From Rhodoferax sediminis (GTDB taxonomy: Bacteria; Pseudomonadota; Gammaproteobacteria; Burkholderiales; Burkholderiaceae_C), in NCBI RefSeq assembly GCF_006970865.1, contig NZ_CP035503.1, forward strand, positions 248,001-312,000: a stretch of DNA of 64,000 bases. The letters run 5' to 3'. Under the pieces are notes generated by a model, which was given only the letters and a program-made list of their open reading frames with translations, did no database searches and was not told the origin of the DNA. Positions 8,706-18,566 of this stretch are shown piece by piece. The position numbers and the translations under genes were made by a program. The stretch's first letter is position 1; the number at the start of each line of letters is the position of its first letter.

Positions 8706-9725
8706 TCAGAGTAGCGAGGCGTCCTGCACCCGGGCCGCTTGGGGTTCGTCGTCCCCGCGCGCGCCCGCGGCGATCAGGCCGTCCCCCGTGCGCTGGCTGA
8801 GCAGATAGGCGGGGCGCTGCTTGACCTCTTCATAAATGCGCCCCACATACTCGGCCAGGATGCCCATGCCGAGCAGCTGGATGCCGCTGAAGAACATCAG
8901 ACCGGCCACGATCGTGGCGTAGCCTGGCACCTCGACGCCCGTGATGAAGTGCTCGATCACGACCCAGGCGCCATAGCCCAGGGCACCGACCGCCAGCAGC
9001 AGCCCCAGCGCCGTGAGCAGGCGCAGCGGCGCGGTGGAGAATGCCACCATGCCGGTCAGCGCGAGACGGAACGAGCCGCCCAGGCCGAAGTTGGTCTGGC
9101 CATCGGCGCGCGGCAGCGGCTCGTAGTCGATCGCCGTGCTGTTGAAGCCGACCCAGGCGTACAGGCCCTTCATGAAGCGGTTGCGCTCGGGCAGCGACCG
9201 CAGCGCCTGCACCACCTTGCGGTCCATCAGGCGAAAGTCGCCGGCATCGGCCGGAATCTCGATATGGCTGCCCCAGTTGACGAGCTTGTAGAACAGGCCG
9301 GTGAGTCCCGCCTGCAGCCGCGACTGGTCTGCGCGGCTCTTGCGCACGGCATACACCACGTCCGCGCCTTGCTTCCATTTTTCCAGCATCTCGCCCAGCA
9401 GAGACGCCGGGTGCTGGCCATCCGCATCCATCATGACGACCAGGTCGCCGCGCGCCGCGTCGATGCCGGCGGTCAGCGCGGCCTCTTTGCCGAAGTTGCG
9501 CGACAGCTGCAGCAGCACCATCTGCGGATGCAGCGCGCACAGGCGCTGCGCGACCTGCACGGTGTCGTCGCGGCTGCCATCATCGACCACGACCAGTTCC
9601 ACCCGGGGCGACAGCGCCGTCAGGGCGGCCAGCACCTGCGGCACCACCACATCCAGATTGCGCGCCTCGTTGAAGGCGGGCATGACGCAGGAAAGGGACG
9701 GGGTCTGATTGGCGCGAGAGGTCAT
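8706..9725 (-). CDS. GT2-family polyprenyl-phosphate glycosyltransferase (ArnC/GtrB-like)
   Basis: Attaches a sugar from a nucleotide sugar to undecaprenyl phosphate on the cytoplasmic face. The 339-residue protein has the GT-A start LSCVMPAFNEARNL, the DXD-type MMDADGQHP motif, the GDFRLMDRKVV block, and two C-terminal membrane helices (LLTALGLLLAVGALGYGAWV and the AGLMFFSGIQLLGMGILAEY region) as in ArnC, GtrB and FlmF2. It forms a two-gene unit with gtrA. Together with the convergent deacetylase and ArnT-like genes it supplies every step of a lipid A amino-sugar decoration pathway, although the sugar itself is not determined. Confidence 0.93.
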   Translation of the reverse strand: MTSRANQTPSLSCVMPAFNEARNLDVVVPQVLAALTALSPRVELVVVDDGSRDDTVQVAQRLCALHPQMVLLQLSRNFGKEAALTAGIDAARGDLVVMMDADGQHPASLLGEMLEKWKQGADVVYAVRKSRADQSRLQAGLTGLFYKLVNWGSHIEIPADAGDFRLMDRKVVQALRSLPERNRFMKGLYAWVGFNSTAIDYEPLPRADGQTNFGLGGSFRLALTGMVAFSTAPLRLLTALGLLLAVGALGYGAWVVIEHFITGVEVPGYATIVAGLMFFSGIQLLGMGILAEYVGRIYEEVKQRPAYLLSQRTGDGLIAAGARGDDEPQAARVQDASLL

Positions 9726-9744
9726 GCGCGCATCATGCCAAAAG

Positions 9745-9776
9745 AAAACCCCGCCCTATGGCACGGGCGGGGTTTT
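9745..9776. terminator. Bidirectional rho-independent terminator
   Basis: Perfect 12-base arms (AAAACCCCGCCC at 9745-9756 and its complement at 9765-9776) with an 8-base loop and T-runs on both strands. It lies between psiF and the GT2 gene, both on the minus strand, so its main job is probably ending the psiF transcript. Confidence 0.9.
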
Positions 9777-9800
9777 TTTGCGCAGGCAAAGACGGGCTGA

Positions 9801-9825
9801 CGCCGCCCGGCCTGGCCGGGCGGCG
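9801..9825 (-). terminator. GC-rich hairpin just after psiF-like stop codon
   Basis: Ten-base arms CGCCGCCCGG / CCGGGCGGCG with a 5-base loop immediately behind the psiF-like stop. It lacks a T-run on the minus strand, so it may stabilise the 3' end or work together with the terminator at 9745-9776. Confidence 0.5.
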
Positions 9826-9826
9826 T

Positions 9827-10132
9827 TTATTTCGCGTCGGCCATGCACTTCTTGAGGAAGCTGGCTTTGGCGGCACCTGCCAGCTTTTTGTCGGCGGCGG
9901 CTTGGTCGCAGGAGGGCTTCGCGGCCGGGGCTGCGGCGGCCGCCGGCTTGGCACTGAGGCAGTCTTTCATGAAGGCCTTGCGCTCATCGCCCTTCTTGCC
10001 GGCGGCATCGGCGTTGCAGGTGGCCATCTTGGACTGCTGCGCCGTTTTGGCGCCCTCGGCAGCGTGGGCCACGCCCATGCCCATGGACAGAGCCAAACCC
10101 ATGGCGGCGATCAGGGGAAGAAGTTGTTTCAT
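9827..10132 (-). CDS. PsiF-repeat family secreted protein
   Basis: A 101-residue small exported protein. A signal peptide (MKQLLPLIAAMGLALSMGMG, cleaved after AHA) is followed by two PsiF repeats, each ending in a Cys: KMATCNADAAGKKGDERKAF..C and SCDQAAADKKLAGAAKASF..C, separated by an Ala/Pro-rich linker. In E. coli, psiF is phosphate-starvation inducible; the function is unknown. The start at 10132 is set by a GGAG site 6-9 bases upstream and by the signal peptide. No Pho box was recognised upstream. Confidence 0.88.
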   Translation of the reverse strand: MKQLLPLIAAMGLALSMGMGVAHAAEGAKTAQQSKMATCNADAAGKKGDERKAFMKDCLSAKPAAAAAPAAKPSCDQAAADKKLAGAAKASFLKKCMADAK

Positions 10133-10169
10133 GGAATCTCCTGGAGAGGAACGTGTTGAAGGTAAAGCC

Positions 10170-10201
10170 ATCCTGCAGGGAAGAAAAAATCCCTGCAGGA
10201 T
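10170..10201. repeat. Perfect 12-base inverted repeat between psiF-like gene and argS
   Basis: ATCCTGCAGGGA (10170-10181) is repeated as its exact complement at 10190-10201 around an A-rich 8-base loop. It lies in the divergent region, 38 bases from the psiF-like start and 79 from argS. There is no T-run, so an operator or an RNA hairpin in either leader is more likely than a terminator. Confidence 0.7.
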
Positions 10202-10280
10202 TGCAACACACAACGTTCGGCCCGGCAATATGGATGACGCGAGCCCTGGGGTGAGCGCCGCCGCCCCGTAAAATCAGCCG

Positions 10281-11978
10281 ATGCTCTCTGTCAAACAGGA
10301 ATTGCTCGCGGCGCTGGCCGGCGAGCTGGAAAAACTCTCGCCCGGTGCGGGGGCGAAGGCGGCCTTCGAGTCGCCCAAGGTGGCCGCACATGGCGACCTG
10401 GCCTCCACGGCGGCCATGCAGCTGGCCAAGCCCTTGAAGCAAAACCCGCGCCAGCTCGCGCAGGGCCTGCGCGAGGCGCTGCAAAATTCAGAGCCCTTCA
10501 AGCGCTGGGTGGACGCCATCGAGATTGCCGGGCCCGGTTTTCTCAACATCCGGCTCAAGCCCGAGGCCAAGCAGCAGATCGTGCGCGAGGTGCTGCAGGG
10601 CGCCGACCGCTTTGGCGTGCAAGGCGGCAACGGGCAGCGCGTGCTGGTGGAATTCGTCTCGGCCAACCCAACCGGGCCGCTGCATGTGGGCCATGGCCGC
10701 CAAGCGGCGCTGGGCGACGCCCTCTGCAACCTGTTCCAGACCCAGGGCTGGGACGTGTACCGCGAGTTCTACTACAACGACGCGGGCGTGCAGATCGCCA
10801 CGCTGGCGCACAGCGTGCAGCTGCGCGCCCGGGGCTTCAAACCCGGCGATGCCGAATGGCCCAGCGGCGACAACGCCCCCGCCTACAACGGCGACTACAT
10901 CGCCGACATCGCAGCCGACTTCCTGGCAAAAAAGACAGTCAAGTCCGACGACCGCGCGTACACCGCCTCGGGCGACGTAAACGACCTCGATGCCATCCGC
11001 CAGTTCGCCGTGGCCTACCTGCGCCACGAGCAGGACCTGGACCTGCAGGCGTTCGCGGTCCGGTTCGACAACTACTACCTCGAATCGAGCCTGTACACCA
11101 GCGGCAAGGTCGCGGCCACGGTGGCAAAGCTGCAGGCGGCCGGCAAGACCTACGAGCAGGATGGCGCGCTGTGGCTCAAGTCCACCGAGTATGGCGACGA
11201 CAAGGACCGCGTCATGCGCAAGGGTGACGGCAGCTACACCTACTTCGTGCCCGACGTGGCCTACCACATCGCCAAATGGGAGCGCGGCTTTCACAAGGTG
11301 GTCAACATCCAGGGCACCGACCACCACGGCACCATTGCGCGCGTGCGCGCCGGGCTGCAGGCGGCGAATGTGGGCATTCCTGCGGGCTACCCCGACTACG
11401 TGCTGCACACCATGGTGCGCGTGATGCGCGGCGGCGAGGAAGTCAAGATCAGCAAGCGCGCCGGCAGCTACGTCACGCTGCGCGATCTGATCGAGTGGAC
11501 CAGCAAGGATGCCGTGCGCTTCTTCCTGCTGAGCCGCAAGCCCGATACCGAATACGTGTTCGACGTCGATCTGGCGGTCACGAAAAACAACGACAACCCG
11601 GTGTATTACGTGCAGTACGCGCATGCGCGCATCTGCTCGGTGCTGGCCGCGTGGAAGGACAAGGAAGGCGGCGACGCGGCCCGGCTGGCGAGCGTCGACC
11701 TGGCGCCGCTGCAAAGCGCCCCCGCGCTGGCGCTGATGCTGCAGCTGGCCAAATACCCGGAGATGCTGGGCGCGGCCGCGCAGGATTTCGCGCCGCACGA
11801 CGTCACCTTCTACCTGCGCGATCTGGCCGCCACCTACCACAGCTACTATGATGCCGAACGCATTCTGGTGGACGACGAGGCCGTCAAACTGGCGCGGCTG
11901 GCGCTGGTGGCCGCCACCGCGCAGGTATTGCACAATGGCCTGGCAATTCTGGGCGTGTCGGCGCCCGCAAAAATGTGA
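10281..11978 (+). CDS. argS: Arginyl-tRNA synthetase
   Basis: Charges tRNA-Arg with arginine in the cytoplasm. The 565-residue class I synthetase shows, in order, an N-terminal additional domain, the HIGH-type signature [15 protein letters not shown], the tRNA-binding Rossmann core, the KMSKS counterpart [15 protein letters not shown], and an all-alpha anticodon-binding C-terminus. Its last codons (AAA ATG TGA) run into the start region of the SPOR-protein gene, so the two are likely co-transcribed, an arrangement common in Burkholderiales. Confidence 0.97.
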   Translation: MLSVKQELLAALAGELEKLSPGAGAKAAFESPKVAAHGDLASTAAMQLAKPLKQNPRQLAQGLREALQNSEPFKRWVDAIEIAGPGFLNIRLKPEAKQQIVREVLQGADRFGVQGGNGQRVLVEFVSANPTGPLHVGHGRQAALGDALCNLFQTQGWDVYREFYYNDAGVQIATLAHSVQLRARGFKPGDAEWPSGDNAPAYNGDYIADIAADFLAKKTVKSDDRAYTASGDVNDLDAIRQFAVAYLRHEQDLDLQAFAVRFDNYYLESSLYTSGKVAATVAKLQAAGKTYEQDGALWLKSTEYGDDKDRVMRKGDGSYTYFVPDVAYHIAKWERGFHKVVNIQGTDHHGTIARVRAGLQAANVGIPAGYPDYVLHTMVRVMRGGEEVKISKRAGSYVTLRDLIEWTSKDAVRFFLLSRKPDTEYVFDVDLAVTKNNDNPVYYVQYAHARICSVLAAWKDKEGGDAARLASVDLAPLQSAPALALMLQLAKYPEMLGAAAQDFAPHDVTFYLRDLAATYHSYYDAERILVDDEAVKLARLALVAATAQVLHNGLAILGVSAPAKM

Positions 11979-11986
11979 GCAATTCA

Positions 11987-12640
11987 ATGAAACAGCAATT
12001 CGGCGGCACCATCGTCGGCTTTGTCATCGGTGTCGTGGTGGGTCTGGGCGCGGCACTGGCCGTCGCCGTGTACGTCACCAAGGTGCCGATTCCGTTCGTC
12101 AACAAGGGCGTGAGCCGTGCCCCGGACCAGGATGCGGCCGAGGCCGTGAAGAACAAGGACTGGGATCCCAACGCGCCGCTGTATGGCAAGAACCCGGTGC
12201 GCCCGGCCTCGGCCGCTGCTGGCGGCGCGGTCGACAACACGGGTGCGGGTGCCGGTGCAACGCCCGGTGCGGCGACGGCCCCCCTGCCTCCCGCGGTCGT
12301 GGGGGGCAGGACCGCAGCCGTTCAGCCGCCCGTTCCGCCGGCGGTGTCGGGTGATCCGCTGGGGGACCTGGCGAAGGCCCGGTCGAGCAGCAGCGGGGTC
12401 GATCCGTTTACCTACTTTGTGCAGGCCGGCGCGTTCCGGACTGCCGAAGATGCCGAGTCGCAGCGCGCCAAGCTGTCGCTGATGGGGGTCGAAGCCAAGG
12501 TTTCCGAACGCGAACAGTCCGGACGCACGGTCTGGCGCGTGCGGGTCGGGCCGTTCAACACCAAGGCTGATGCCGACAAGACCAAGGAGCAGCTCGATGG
12601 CAGCGGCATGGAAACAGCGCTGGTGCGCGTGCAGCGTTAA
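11987..12640 (+). CDS. SPOR-domain protein (FtsN-like)
   Basis: A 217-residue inner-membrane protein with one N-terminal membrane helix (GGTIVGFVIGVVVGLGAALA), a long Ala/Pro/Gly-rich periplasmic linker, and a C-terminal SPOR domain (about residues 143-217, YFVQAGAFRTAEDAESQRAK...). SPOR domains bind denuded peptidoglycan at the division septum, so a role in cell division like FtsN is likely. The ATG at 11987 is used here; a GTG at 11975 overlapping the argS stop is possible. It is followed by dsbA, as in other Burkholderiales. Confidence 0.88.
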   Translation: MKQQFGGTIVGFVIGVVVGLGAALAVAVYVTKVPIPFVNKGVSRAPDQDAAEAVKNKDWDPNAPLYGKNPVRPASAAAGGAVDNTGAGAGATPGAATAPLPPAVVGGRTAAVQPPVPPAVSGDPLGDLAKARSSSSGVDPFTYFVQAGAFRTAEDAESQRAKLSLMGVEAKVSEREQSGRTVWRVRVGPFNTKADADKTKEQLDGSGMETALVRVQR

Positions 12641-12728
12641 ATGGCCGGACGCCTTCGCGTGACGTGCCGCATGGGAACTTCAGGCCGGGTCGGCCCTCTG
12701 ACTCTGATATTGACAGGAGCGTAACTTG

Positions 12729-13379
12729 ATGAAACGTCGTGAATTCTCGCTGGCCGCCGCCTCGGCGCTGGCCGCCTCCACCCTGACTGTGCCGGCCGCC
12801 CATGCCCAGGGGAAAAAATTCGTCGCCGGCACGGATTATCTGGTGCTGGACAAGCGCGCCATGGTCGAGACGCCCCCCGGCAAGGTCGAGGTCATCGAAT
12901 TCTTCTGGTACAGCTGTCCGCACTGCAACGCGTTCGAGCCGGCGCTGGACAATTGGGTCAAGCGCCTGCCCAAGGATGTCAATATGCGCCGCGTGCCGGT
13001 GGCGTTCAATGCCAGCTTTGTGCCCGAGCAGCGCCTGTACTACACGCTGGAAGCCATGGGCAAGCTCGACGAGCTGCATGTCAAGGTGTTCTACGCGATT
13101 CACGTCGAGCGCCAGCCGCTCGACCGTGACGCCGGCATTACCGCCTGGGTTCAAAAACAGGGCCTGGACACGGCCAAGTTCGCCGAGATCTACAACTCGT
13201 TCTCGGTCGCAACCAAGGTGCGCCGTGCGACCCAGCTGCAGGACGCCTACAAGGTGTCGGGCGTGCCCGCGCTCGGCGTGGCGGGGCGCTTTTATACCGA
13301 TGGCGAGCTCGCACACAGCATGGAGCGCGCCCTGCAGATCACCGACTACCTGATTGGCGAGTCGCGCAAGAGCGCCTGA
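12729..13379 (+). CDS. dsbA: Thiol:disulfide interchange protein DsbA
   Basis: Periplasmic oxidant that introduces disulfide bonds into secreted proteins and is itself reoxidised by DsbB. The 216-residue precursor has a signal peptide ending AHA-Q, with an RR pair (MKRREFSLAAASALAAS) that hints at Tat or Sec export, and the redox motif CPHC at residues 63-66 in FFWYSCPHCNAF. The cis-proline loop is VSGVPALGV. The start is ATG 12729 with GGAG upstream; the preceding TTG is not needed. A terminator follows directly. Confidence 0.95.
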   Translation: MKRREFSLAAASALAASTLTVPAAHAQGKKFVAGTDYLVLDKRAMVETPPGKVEVIEFFWYSCPHCNAFEPALDNWVKRLPKDVNMRRVPVAFNASFVPEQRLYYTLEAMGKLDELHVKVFYAIHVERQPLDRDAGITAWVQKQGLDTAKFAEIYNSFSVATKVRRATQLQDAYKVSGVPALGVAGRFYTDGELAHSMERALQITDYLIGESRKSA

Positions 13380-13400
13380 CGCCAGCCCCGGGGCGCCACG

Positions 13401-13436
13401 AAAAAGCCCGCTTCAGCGGGCTTTTCTGTTATTTTT
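13401..13436 (+). terminator. Rho-independent terminator after dsbA
   Basis: AAAAGCCCGC / GCGGGCTTTT stem with a TTCA loop followed by a T-rich tail, 22 bases after the dsbA stop. Confidence 0.93.
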
Positions 13437-13488
13437 GGGAGGGCTTTCGTGGTCACGCCCTTACAATGCCAGCAAGATTCATGCCTCT

Positions 13489-14130
13489 ATGAAAAAAACT
13501 TTCACCTCGCTTTTGCTGCTCGTCGCCTGTGCACTGCTCCCGCTTGGCGCGCTGGCCGAAAAAGCCGACAGCAACAAGCCGATGAATATCGAGGCGGATG
13601 CCCTGCGCTACGACGACCTCAACCAGACCAGCGTGTTCACCGGCCGGGTGGTCGTCACCAAGGGCACCATCATCATTCGCGGCGCCCGGGTCGACGTGCG
13701 CCAGGACCCCGAGGGCTATCAATACGCCACCGTCACGGCCGAGCCCGGCAAGCTGGCGTTCTACCGGCAAAAGCGCGAAGGCGTGGACGAGTACATCGAG
13801 GGGGAGTCGGAAACCATCGAGTACGACGGCAAGGCGGACGTCGTCAAATTCATCAAGCGGGCCATCCTGCGCCGCTACACCGGCGCCACGCTGAGCGACG
13901 AGACCACGGGGGCCTTGATCACCTACAACAACGCAACCGACGTGTTCACCGTGGATGGCACGGTCACGAATCCGACGGGCGGCGTTGCGGGCGGCCCCGC
14001 GCGCACGCGCATCCGCGCCATGCTGGCACCCAAGGCCACTGCCTCCGCGCCGGCGGGCACGGCGCCAGCGCCTGCTGTGCCGGCACCCGTACTGCGTCCC
14101 AGCAGCACCCTCGGCGGGGATCCAAAGTGA
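13489..14130 (+). CDS. lptA: LPS transport periplasmic protein LptA
   Basis: Forms the periplasmic bridge that carries lipopolysaccharide from LptC to LptD. The 213-residue precursor has a signal peptide ([20 protein letters not shown], cleaved after LAE region) and the OstA-like beta-jellyroll repeats ([20 protein letters not shown] ... [16 protein letters not shown]). A Pro/Ala-rich tail of about 35 residues extends beyond the usual family end. Its stop overlaps the GTG start of lptB by 4 bases (GTGA), so the pair is translationally coupled. lptC and kdsC are not upstream here, since dsbA and a terminator precede it. Confidence 0.94.
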   Translation: MKKTFTSLLLLVACALLPLGALAEKADSNKPMNIEADALRYDDLNQTSVFTGRVVVTKGTIIIRGARVDVRQDPEGYQYATVTAEPGKLAFYRQKREGVDEYIEGESETIEYDGKADVVKFIKRAILRRYTGATLSDETTGALITYNNATDVFTVDGTVTNPTGGVAGGPARTRIRAMLAPKATASAPAGTAPAPAVPAPVLRPSSTLGGDPK

Positions 14131-14921
14131 CGGGCGACGCAGCGACGCATGCCGTGCGCGACGTGCCGAGCCGGCTCGAAGCGCGCCACCTGCAAAAAAC
14201 CTATGGCAGCCGCATGGTCGTGAAGGATGTGTCGCTGTCGGTGCAAAAAGGCGAGGTGGTGGGCCTGCTCGGGCCCAACGGTGCAGGCAAGACGACCTCG
14301 TTCTACATGATCGTGGGCCTGGTGCGGGCCGACGCCGGCGAGATCACCATCGACGGCGGCCCGGTCGAACACATGCCGATCCACCGCCGTTCGCGCCTGG
14401 GCCTGAGCTATCTGCCGCAGGAGGCGTCGATTTTTCGCAAACTCACGGTGGAAGAAAACGTGCGCGCGGTGCTGGAGCTGCAGCGCCATGGCGCCGATGG
14501 CGACCAGGCCGGCCGTGCGCTGTCCAAAAGCGAGATCGAGGAGCGTCTCACGACGCTCTTGCAGGACCTGCGGGTGGAGCACCTGCGCGATTCGTCCGCG
14601 CTGTCGCTGTCGGGCGGCGAGCGCCGGCGCGTCGAGATTGCGCGCGCGCTGGCGACGCAGCCGCGCTTCATCCTGCTCGACGAGCCATTTGCCGGCATCG
14701 ACCCGATCGCGGTGATCGAGATCCAGCGCATCATCGTTTTCCTCAAGAGCCGGGGCATCGGCGTGCTCATCACCGACCACAACGTGCGCGAAACCCTGGG
14801 CATCTGTGACCATGCCTTCATCATCAATGATGGCCACGTGCTGGCGCAGGGCACCCCTTCGGAGATCGTCGACAACGCCGATGTGCGCCGGGTGTACCTG
14901 GGCGAGCATTTCCGCATGTGA
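14127..14921 (+). CDS. lptB: LPS export ABC transporter ATP-binding protein LptB
   Basis: The ATPase of the LptB2FG extractor that powers LPS transport from the inner membrane. The 264-residue protein contains Walker [11 protein letters not shown]-loop [20 protein letters not shown] signature [16 protein letters not shown], Walker [14 protein letters not shown] and the H-loop [10 protein letters not shown]. The GTG at 14127 overlapping the lptA stop is the start; the first 17 residues are a short family-variable extension. rpoN follows after an intergenic family B repeat, the conserved lptA-lptB-rpoN order. Confidence 0.96.
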   Translation: MTGDAATHAVRDVPSRLEARHLQKTYGSRMVVKDVSLSVQKGEVVGLLGPNGAGKTTSFYMIVGLVRADAGEITIDGGPVEHMPIHRRSRLGLSYLPQEASIFRKLTVEENVRAVLELQRHGADGDQAGRALSKSEIEERLTTLLQDLRVEHLRDSSALSLSGGERRRVEIARALATQPRFILLDEPFAGIDPIAVIEIQRIIVFLKSRGIGVLITDHNVRETLGICDHAFIINDGHVLAQGTPSEIVDNADVRRVYLGEHFRM

Positions 14922-14930
14922 ATATGGCCC

Positions 14931-15067
14931 CCACGCTTGTCACTGCGTGTACTGCGCTGCCCCCCGAGGGGGCCGTCGGCCGCCTTGGGGCGGCCCGGCG
15001 CCGGCCGGGTGCTCCCCGCGCTTGCCATTGCGTGTACTGCTTCTCCTTGGGGCGGCGCGGCGGTCGC
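14931..15067 (+). repeat. Family B GC-rich repeat, one full and one degenerate copy in tandem
   Basis: Fills almost the entire lptB-rpoN gap. The first unit (14931-15004) has CCCCCACGCTTGTCACTGCG, the palindromic core CCCCCCGAGGGGG and the tail CTTGGGGCGGCCCGG. The second (about 15009-15067) repeats the CGCTTGCCATTGCG and CTTGGGGCGGCGCGG parts but has lost most of the core. Same family as the copies at 25717, 37912, 39803, 57825 and 58588. Confidence 0.85.
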
Positions 15068-15075
15068 CTGACGCC

Positions 15076-16664
<1,589 letters not shown>

Positions 16665-16668
<4 letters not shown>

Positions 16669-17981
16669 ACCAGCTGCAACTTTTTCTGCCCTGCGCGGCC
16701 GGCGTGGAAGCCTTGCTGGGCCTGGAGGCGCAGCGCATCACCGGCGCCGCCGAGCGGGATCTGCAGACGCTGCGCGGCGGCGTGCAGCTTAACGCGTCGT
16801 GGCGCGATGCGCTGCTGCTGAACCTGCACAGCCGGCTGGCCCAGCGCGTGCTGGTCGAGCTCTCCAACACCGAGTATCGCAACGAACAGGATCTGTACCA
16901 CGCCGCCGCCAGCGTGGCCTGGGAGATCTGGTTCACGACCCGGCAGACCTTCAAGGTCGAGGTCACGGCGCAGCACAGCCCGTTGACCAGCCTGAACTTT
17001 GCCGCGCTCAGAATCAAGGACGCGATTGCCGACCGCTTCCGCCACAAGAGCGGCGTGCGCCCCGACGTGGACACCCAGTGGCCCGACGCGCGTATCTACC
17101 TGCACCTGACGACCGACCGCGCCCTGCTCTACATCGACACCTCGGGTGAGCCGCTGTTCAAGCGCGGCTGGCGCGAGGACAAGGGCGAGGCCCCGCTGAA
17201 GGAAACGCTGGCCGCCGCCATGCTGGCCGCCAGCGGCTGGGATGCCGCGACGCCGCTGTACGACCCGTGCTGCGGCAGCGGCACGATCGCGATCGAGGCG
17301 GCGCAAATCGCCTGCCGCATCGCGCCGGGGTCGCTGCGCCGCTTCGGCTTCGAGAAGCTGTTGCCGTTCCAGAGTCATGTCTGGTCCGCTATCAAAAACG
17401 AAGCGCTGGCGGCACAAACGACACCGGCCGCACCCATATTTGGCAGTGACGTGGCGCACCGGATGGTGGATTTCGCGCAGCGCAACGCGGCGCGCGCCGG
17501 CGTCGGCGCCGCGGTGGAATTCCGCGGCGGCGACGCACTGCAGCGGCTGCCGCCGGCGGCCAGCGGCGTGATGCTGGTGAATCCTCCCTATGGCGAGCGC
17601 ATCGAGGTCGCCGGCGTGGCCGGAGGCGGCGCGCGCGGGCGCGTCTTCACGCAGGACGTGGCGCGCTTCGGCGCGCGTGAGAGCGCCCAGATGGACAGCG
17701 AGGAAGGCGGCGAATTCTTCAGCCGTCTCGCCGCCCACTGGAAGAAAAACTACGCCGGCTGGACCGCTTGGGTGCTGACGCCCGACCTGAAACTGCCCAG
17801 CCGCATGCGCCTGAAGGAATCGCGCCGCGTGCCGATGTGGAACGGCCCGATCGAATGCCGCCTGTTCCGCTTCGACATGGTCCAGGGCTCTGCGCGCAAA
17901 AGCGGGGAAAAAATGGGGTTGGACCGCGAAAATGGGGTCGGATCACCGGGCGGAAAAATGGGGTCGGATCACCGGGAGTGA
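16665..17981 (+). CDS. THUMP-domain class I rRNA methyltransferase (RlmL-like)
   Basis: A 438-residue SAM-dependent RNA methyltransferase, probably making m2G in 23S rRNA as RlmL's N-terminal half does. It has an N-terminal THUMP-type domain (QHSPLTSLNFAALRIKDA), then the catalytic core with YDPCCGSGTIAIEAAQIA (SAM motif I) and the NPPY motif VMLVNPPYGERIE. The start is GTG 16665, overlapping the rpoN stop. The usual C-terminus IECRLFRFDMV is reached near residue 406; the last 30 or so residues are read from a REP-like tandem repeat and are probably non-functional extension. Confidence 0.88.
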
Positions 17982-18012
17982 AACGGACGTGTGCTCTGAC
18001 CCCGTTTTTCCG
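17908..18012. repeat. REP-like tandem and inverted repeats
   Basis: Three direct copies of a unit containing AAAATGGGGT(C/T)GGA (near 17909, 17930 and 17957) are followed by an inverted partner CTGACCCCGTTTTT (near 17996-18010) after GGACGTGTGCT. The GGGGTC...GACCCC symmetry is the pattern of REP elements mobilised by RAYT transposases. The copies cover the 3' end of the rRNA methyltransferase gene and the gap to the PIN-domain gene. No transposase gene is present here. Confidence 0.65.
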
Positions 18013-18033
18013 CCGGCCTGCGCAGCAGGCCGC

Positions 18034-18444
18034 ATGACGGTCGTCCTCGACACCAACATCGTCCTCGACCTGTGGGTCTTCAGCGACCCGGCCGCGCAGC
18101 CGCTGGCGCAGGCACTGGACGAGGGTCTGCACTGGCTGGCGACCCCCGCCATGCGCGACGAGCTGGCGCGCGTGCTGGGCTACCCGCACATTGCGGCGCG
18201 GCTGGCGGCGGCCGTGCAGGGTGCCGCCGGCGTGCTGTTGGCGTTCGACCGCCACGCGCATTTGGTCGATGCACCGGTTCGTGCTGTCGTCACCTGCGCC
18301 GACCCCGACGACCAGAAGTTCATCGACCTGGCCGTCGCACACCAGGCGCCGTTACTCAGCAAGGACAACGCTATCCTTTGCATGCAAAAACAGTTGCTGG
18401 CCCTTGGTGTAAAAGCACAGACAGCTATTGAATTTGTAGCGTAG
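18034..18444 (+). CDS. PIN-domain protein, putative toxin family (COG1569-like)
   Basis: A 136-residue PIN-fold ribonuclease candidate. The acidic metal-site residues appear in VVLDTNIVLDLW (Asp6, Asp10), the central MRDELARVLGYP helix with Glu, and TCADPDDQKFIDLA. The family is annotated as a toxin component, but no antitoxin gene is adjacent, so it may be a stray toxin or serve another RNA-processing role. The last 16 residues (ALGVKAQTAIEFVA) and the stop are supplied by a family A repeat, so the original C-terminus was replaced or extended. REP-like repeats lie just upstream. Confidence 0.8.
   Translation: MTVVLDTNIVLDLWVFSDPAAQPLAQALDEGLHWLATPAMRDELARVLGYPHIAARLAAAVQGAAGVLLAFDRHAHLVDAPVRAVVTCADPDDQKFIDLAVAHQAPLLSKDNAILCMQKQLLALGVKAQTAIEFVA
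18397..18440 (-). repeat. Family A repeat forming the end of the PIN-domain gene
   Basis: On the minus strand it reads GCTACAAATTCAATAGCTG, a spacer, and CCAAGGGCCAGC. The plus-strand gene reads through it and stops at a TAG one codon after it. Confidence 0.7.
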
Positions 18445-18566
18445 CGTGGCCAATGAAGGCCTGCCCCGCATCACACGGGCAGACATTTCGCCCCGTCGGC
18501 AAAAAGGCCTCAAGCCCCGGCTGTAACAATAGGGTGACCTGACCCACGCGAACGACGAGTCGAACC

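Noticed and set aside
14922..15075. Family B repeat as the lptB terminator
   Set aside because: The CCCCCCGAGGGGG core can form a stem but no T-run follows, and the lptB-rpoN order is usually co-transcribed.
17388..17411. GCTATCAAAAACGAAGCGCT inside the RlmL-like gene as another family A copy
   Set aside because: Only the first arm resembles the repeat; the encoded stretch (SHVWSAIKNEALA) fits the native protein family, and there is no second conserved block.
17932..18030. CRISPR array from the repeated GGGGTCGGATCAC units
   Set aside because: Only three units with spacers of a few bases, an inverted copy, and no cas genes; REP-like structure explains it better.
18034..18444. Toxin-antitoxin module at the PIN-domain gene
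   Set aside because: No small antitoxin frame lies upstream or downstream; the flanks are repeats and a YecA/SEC-C gene.
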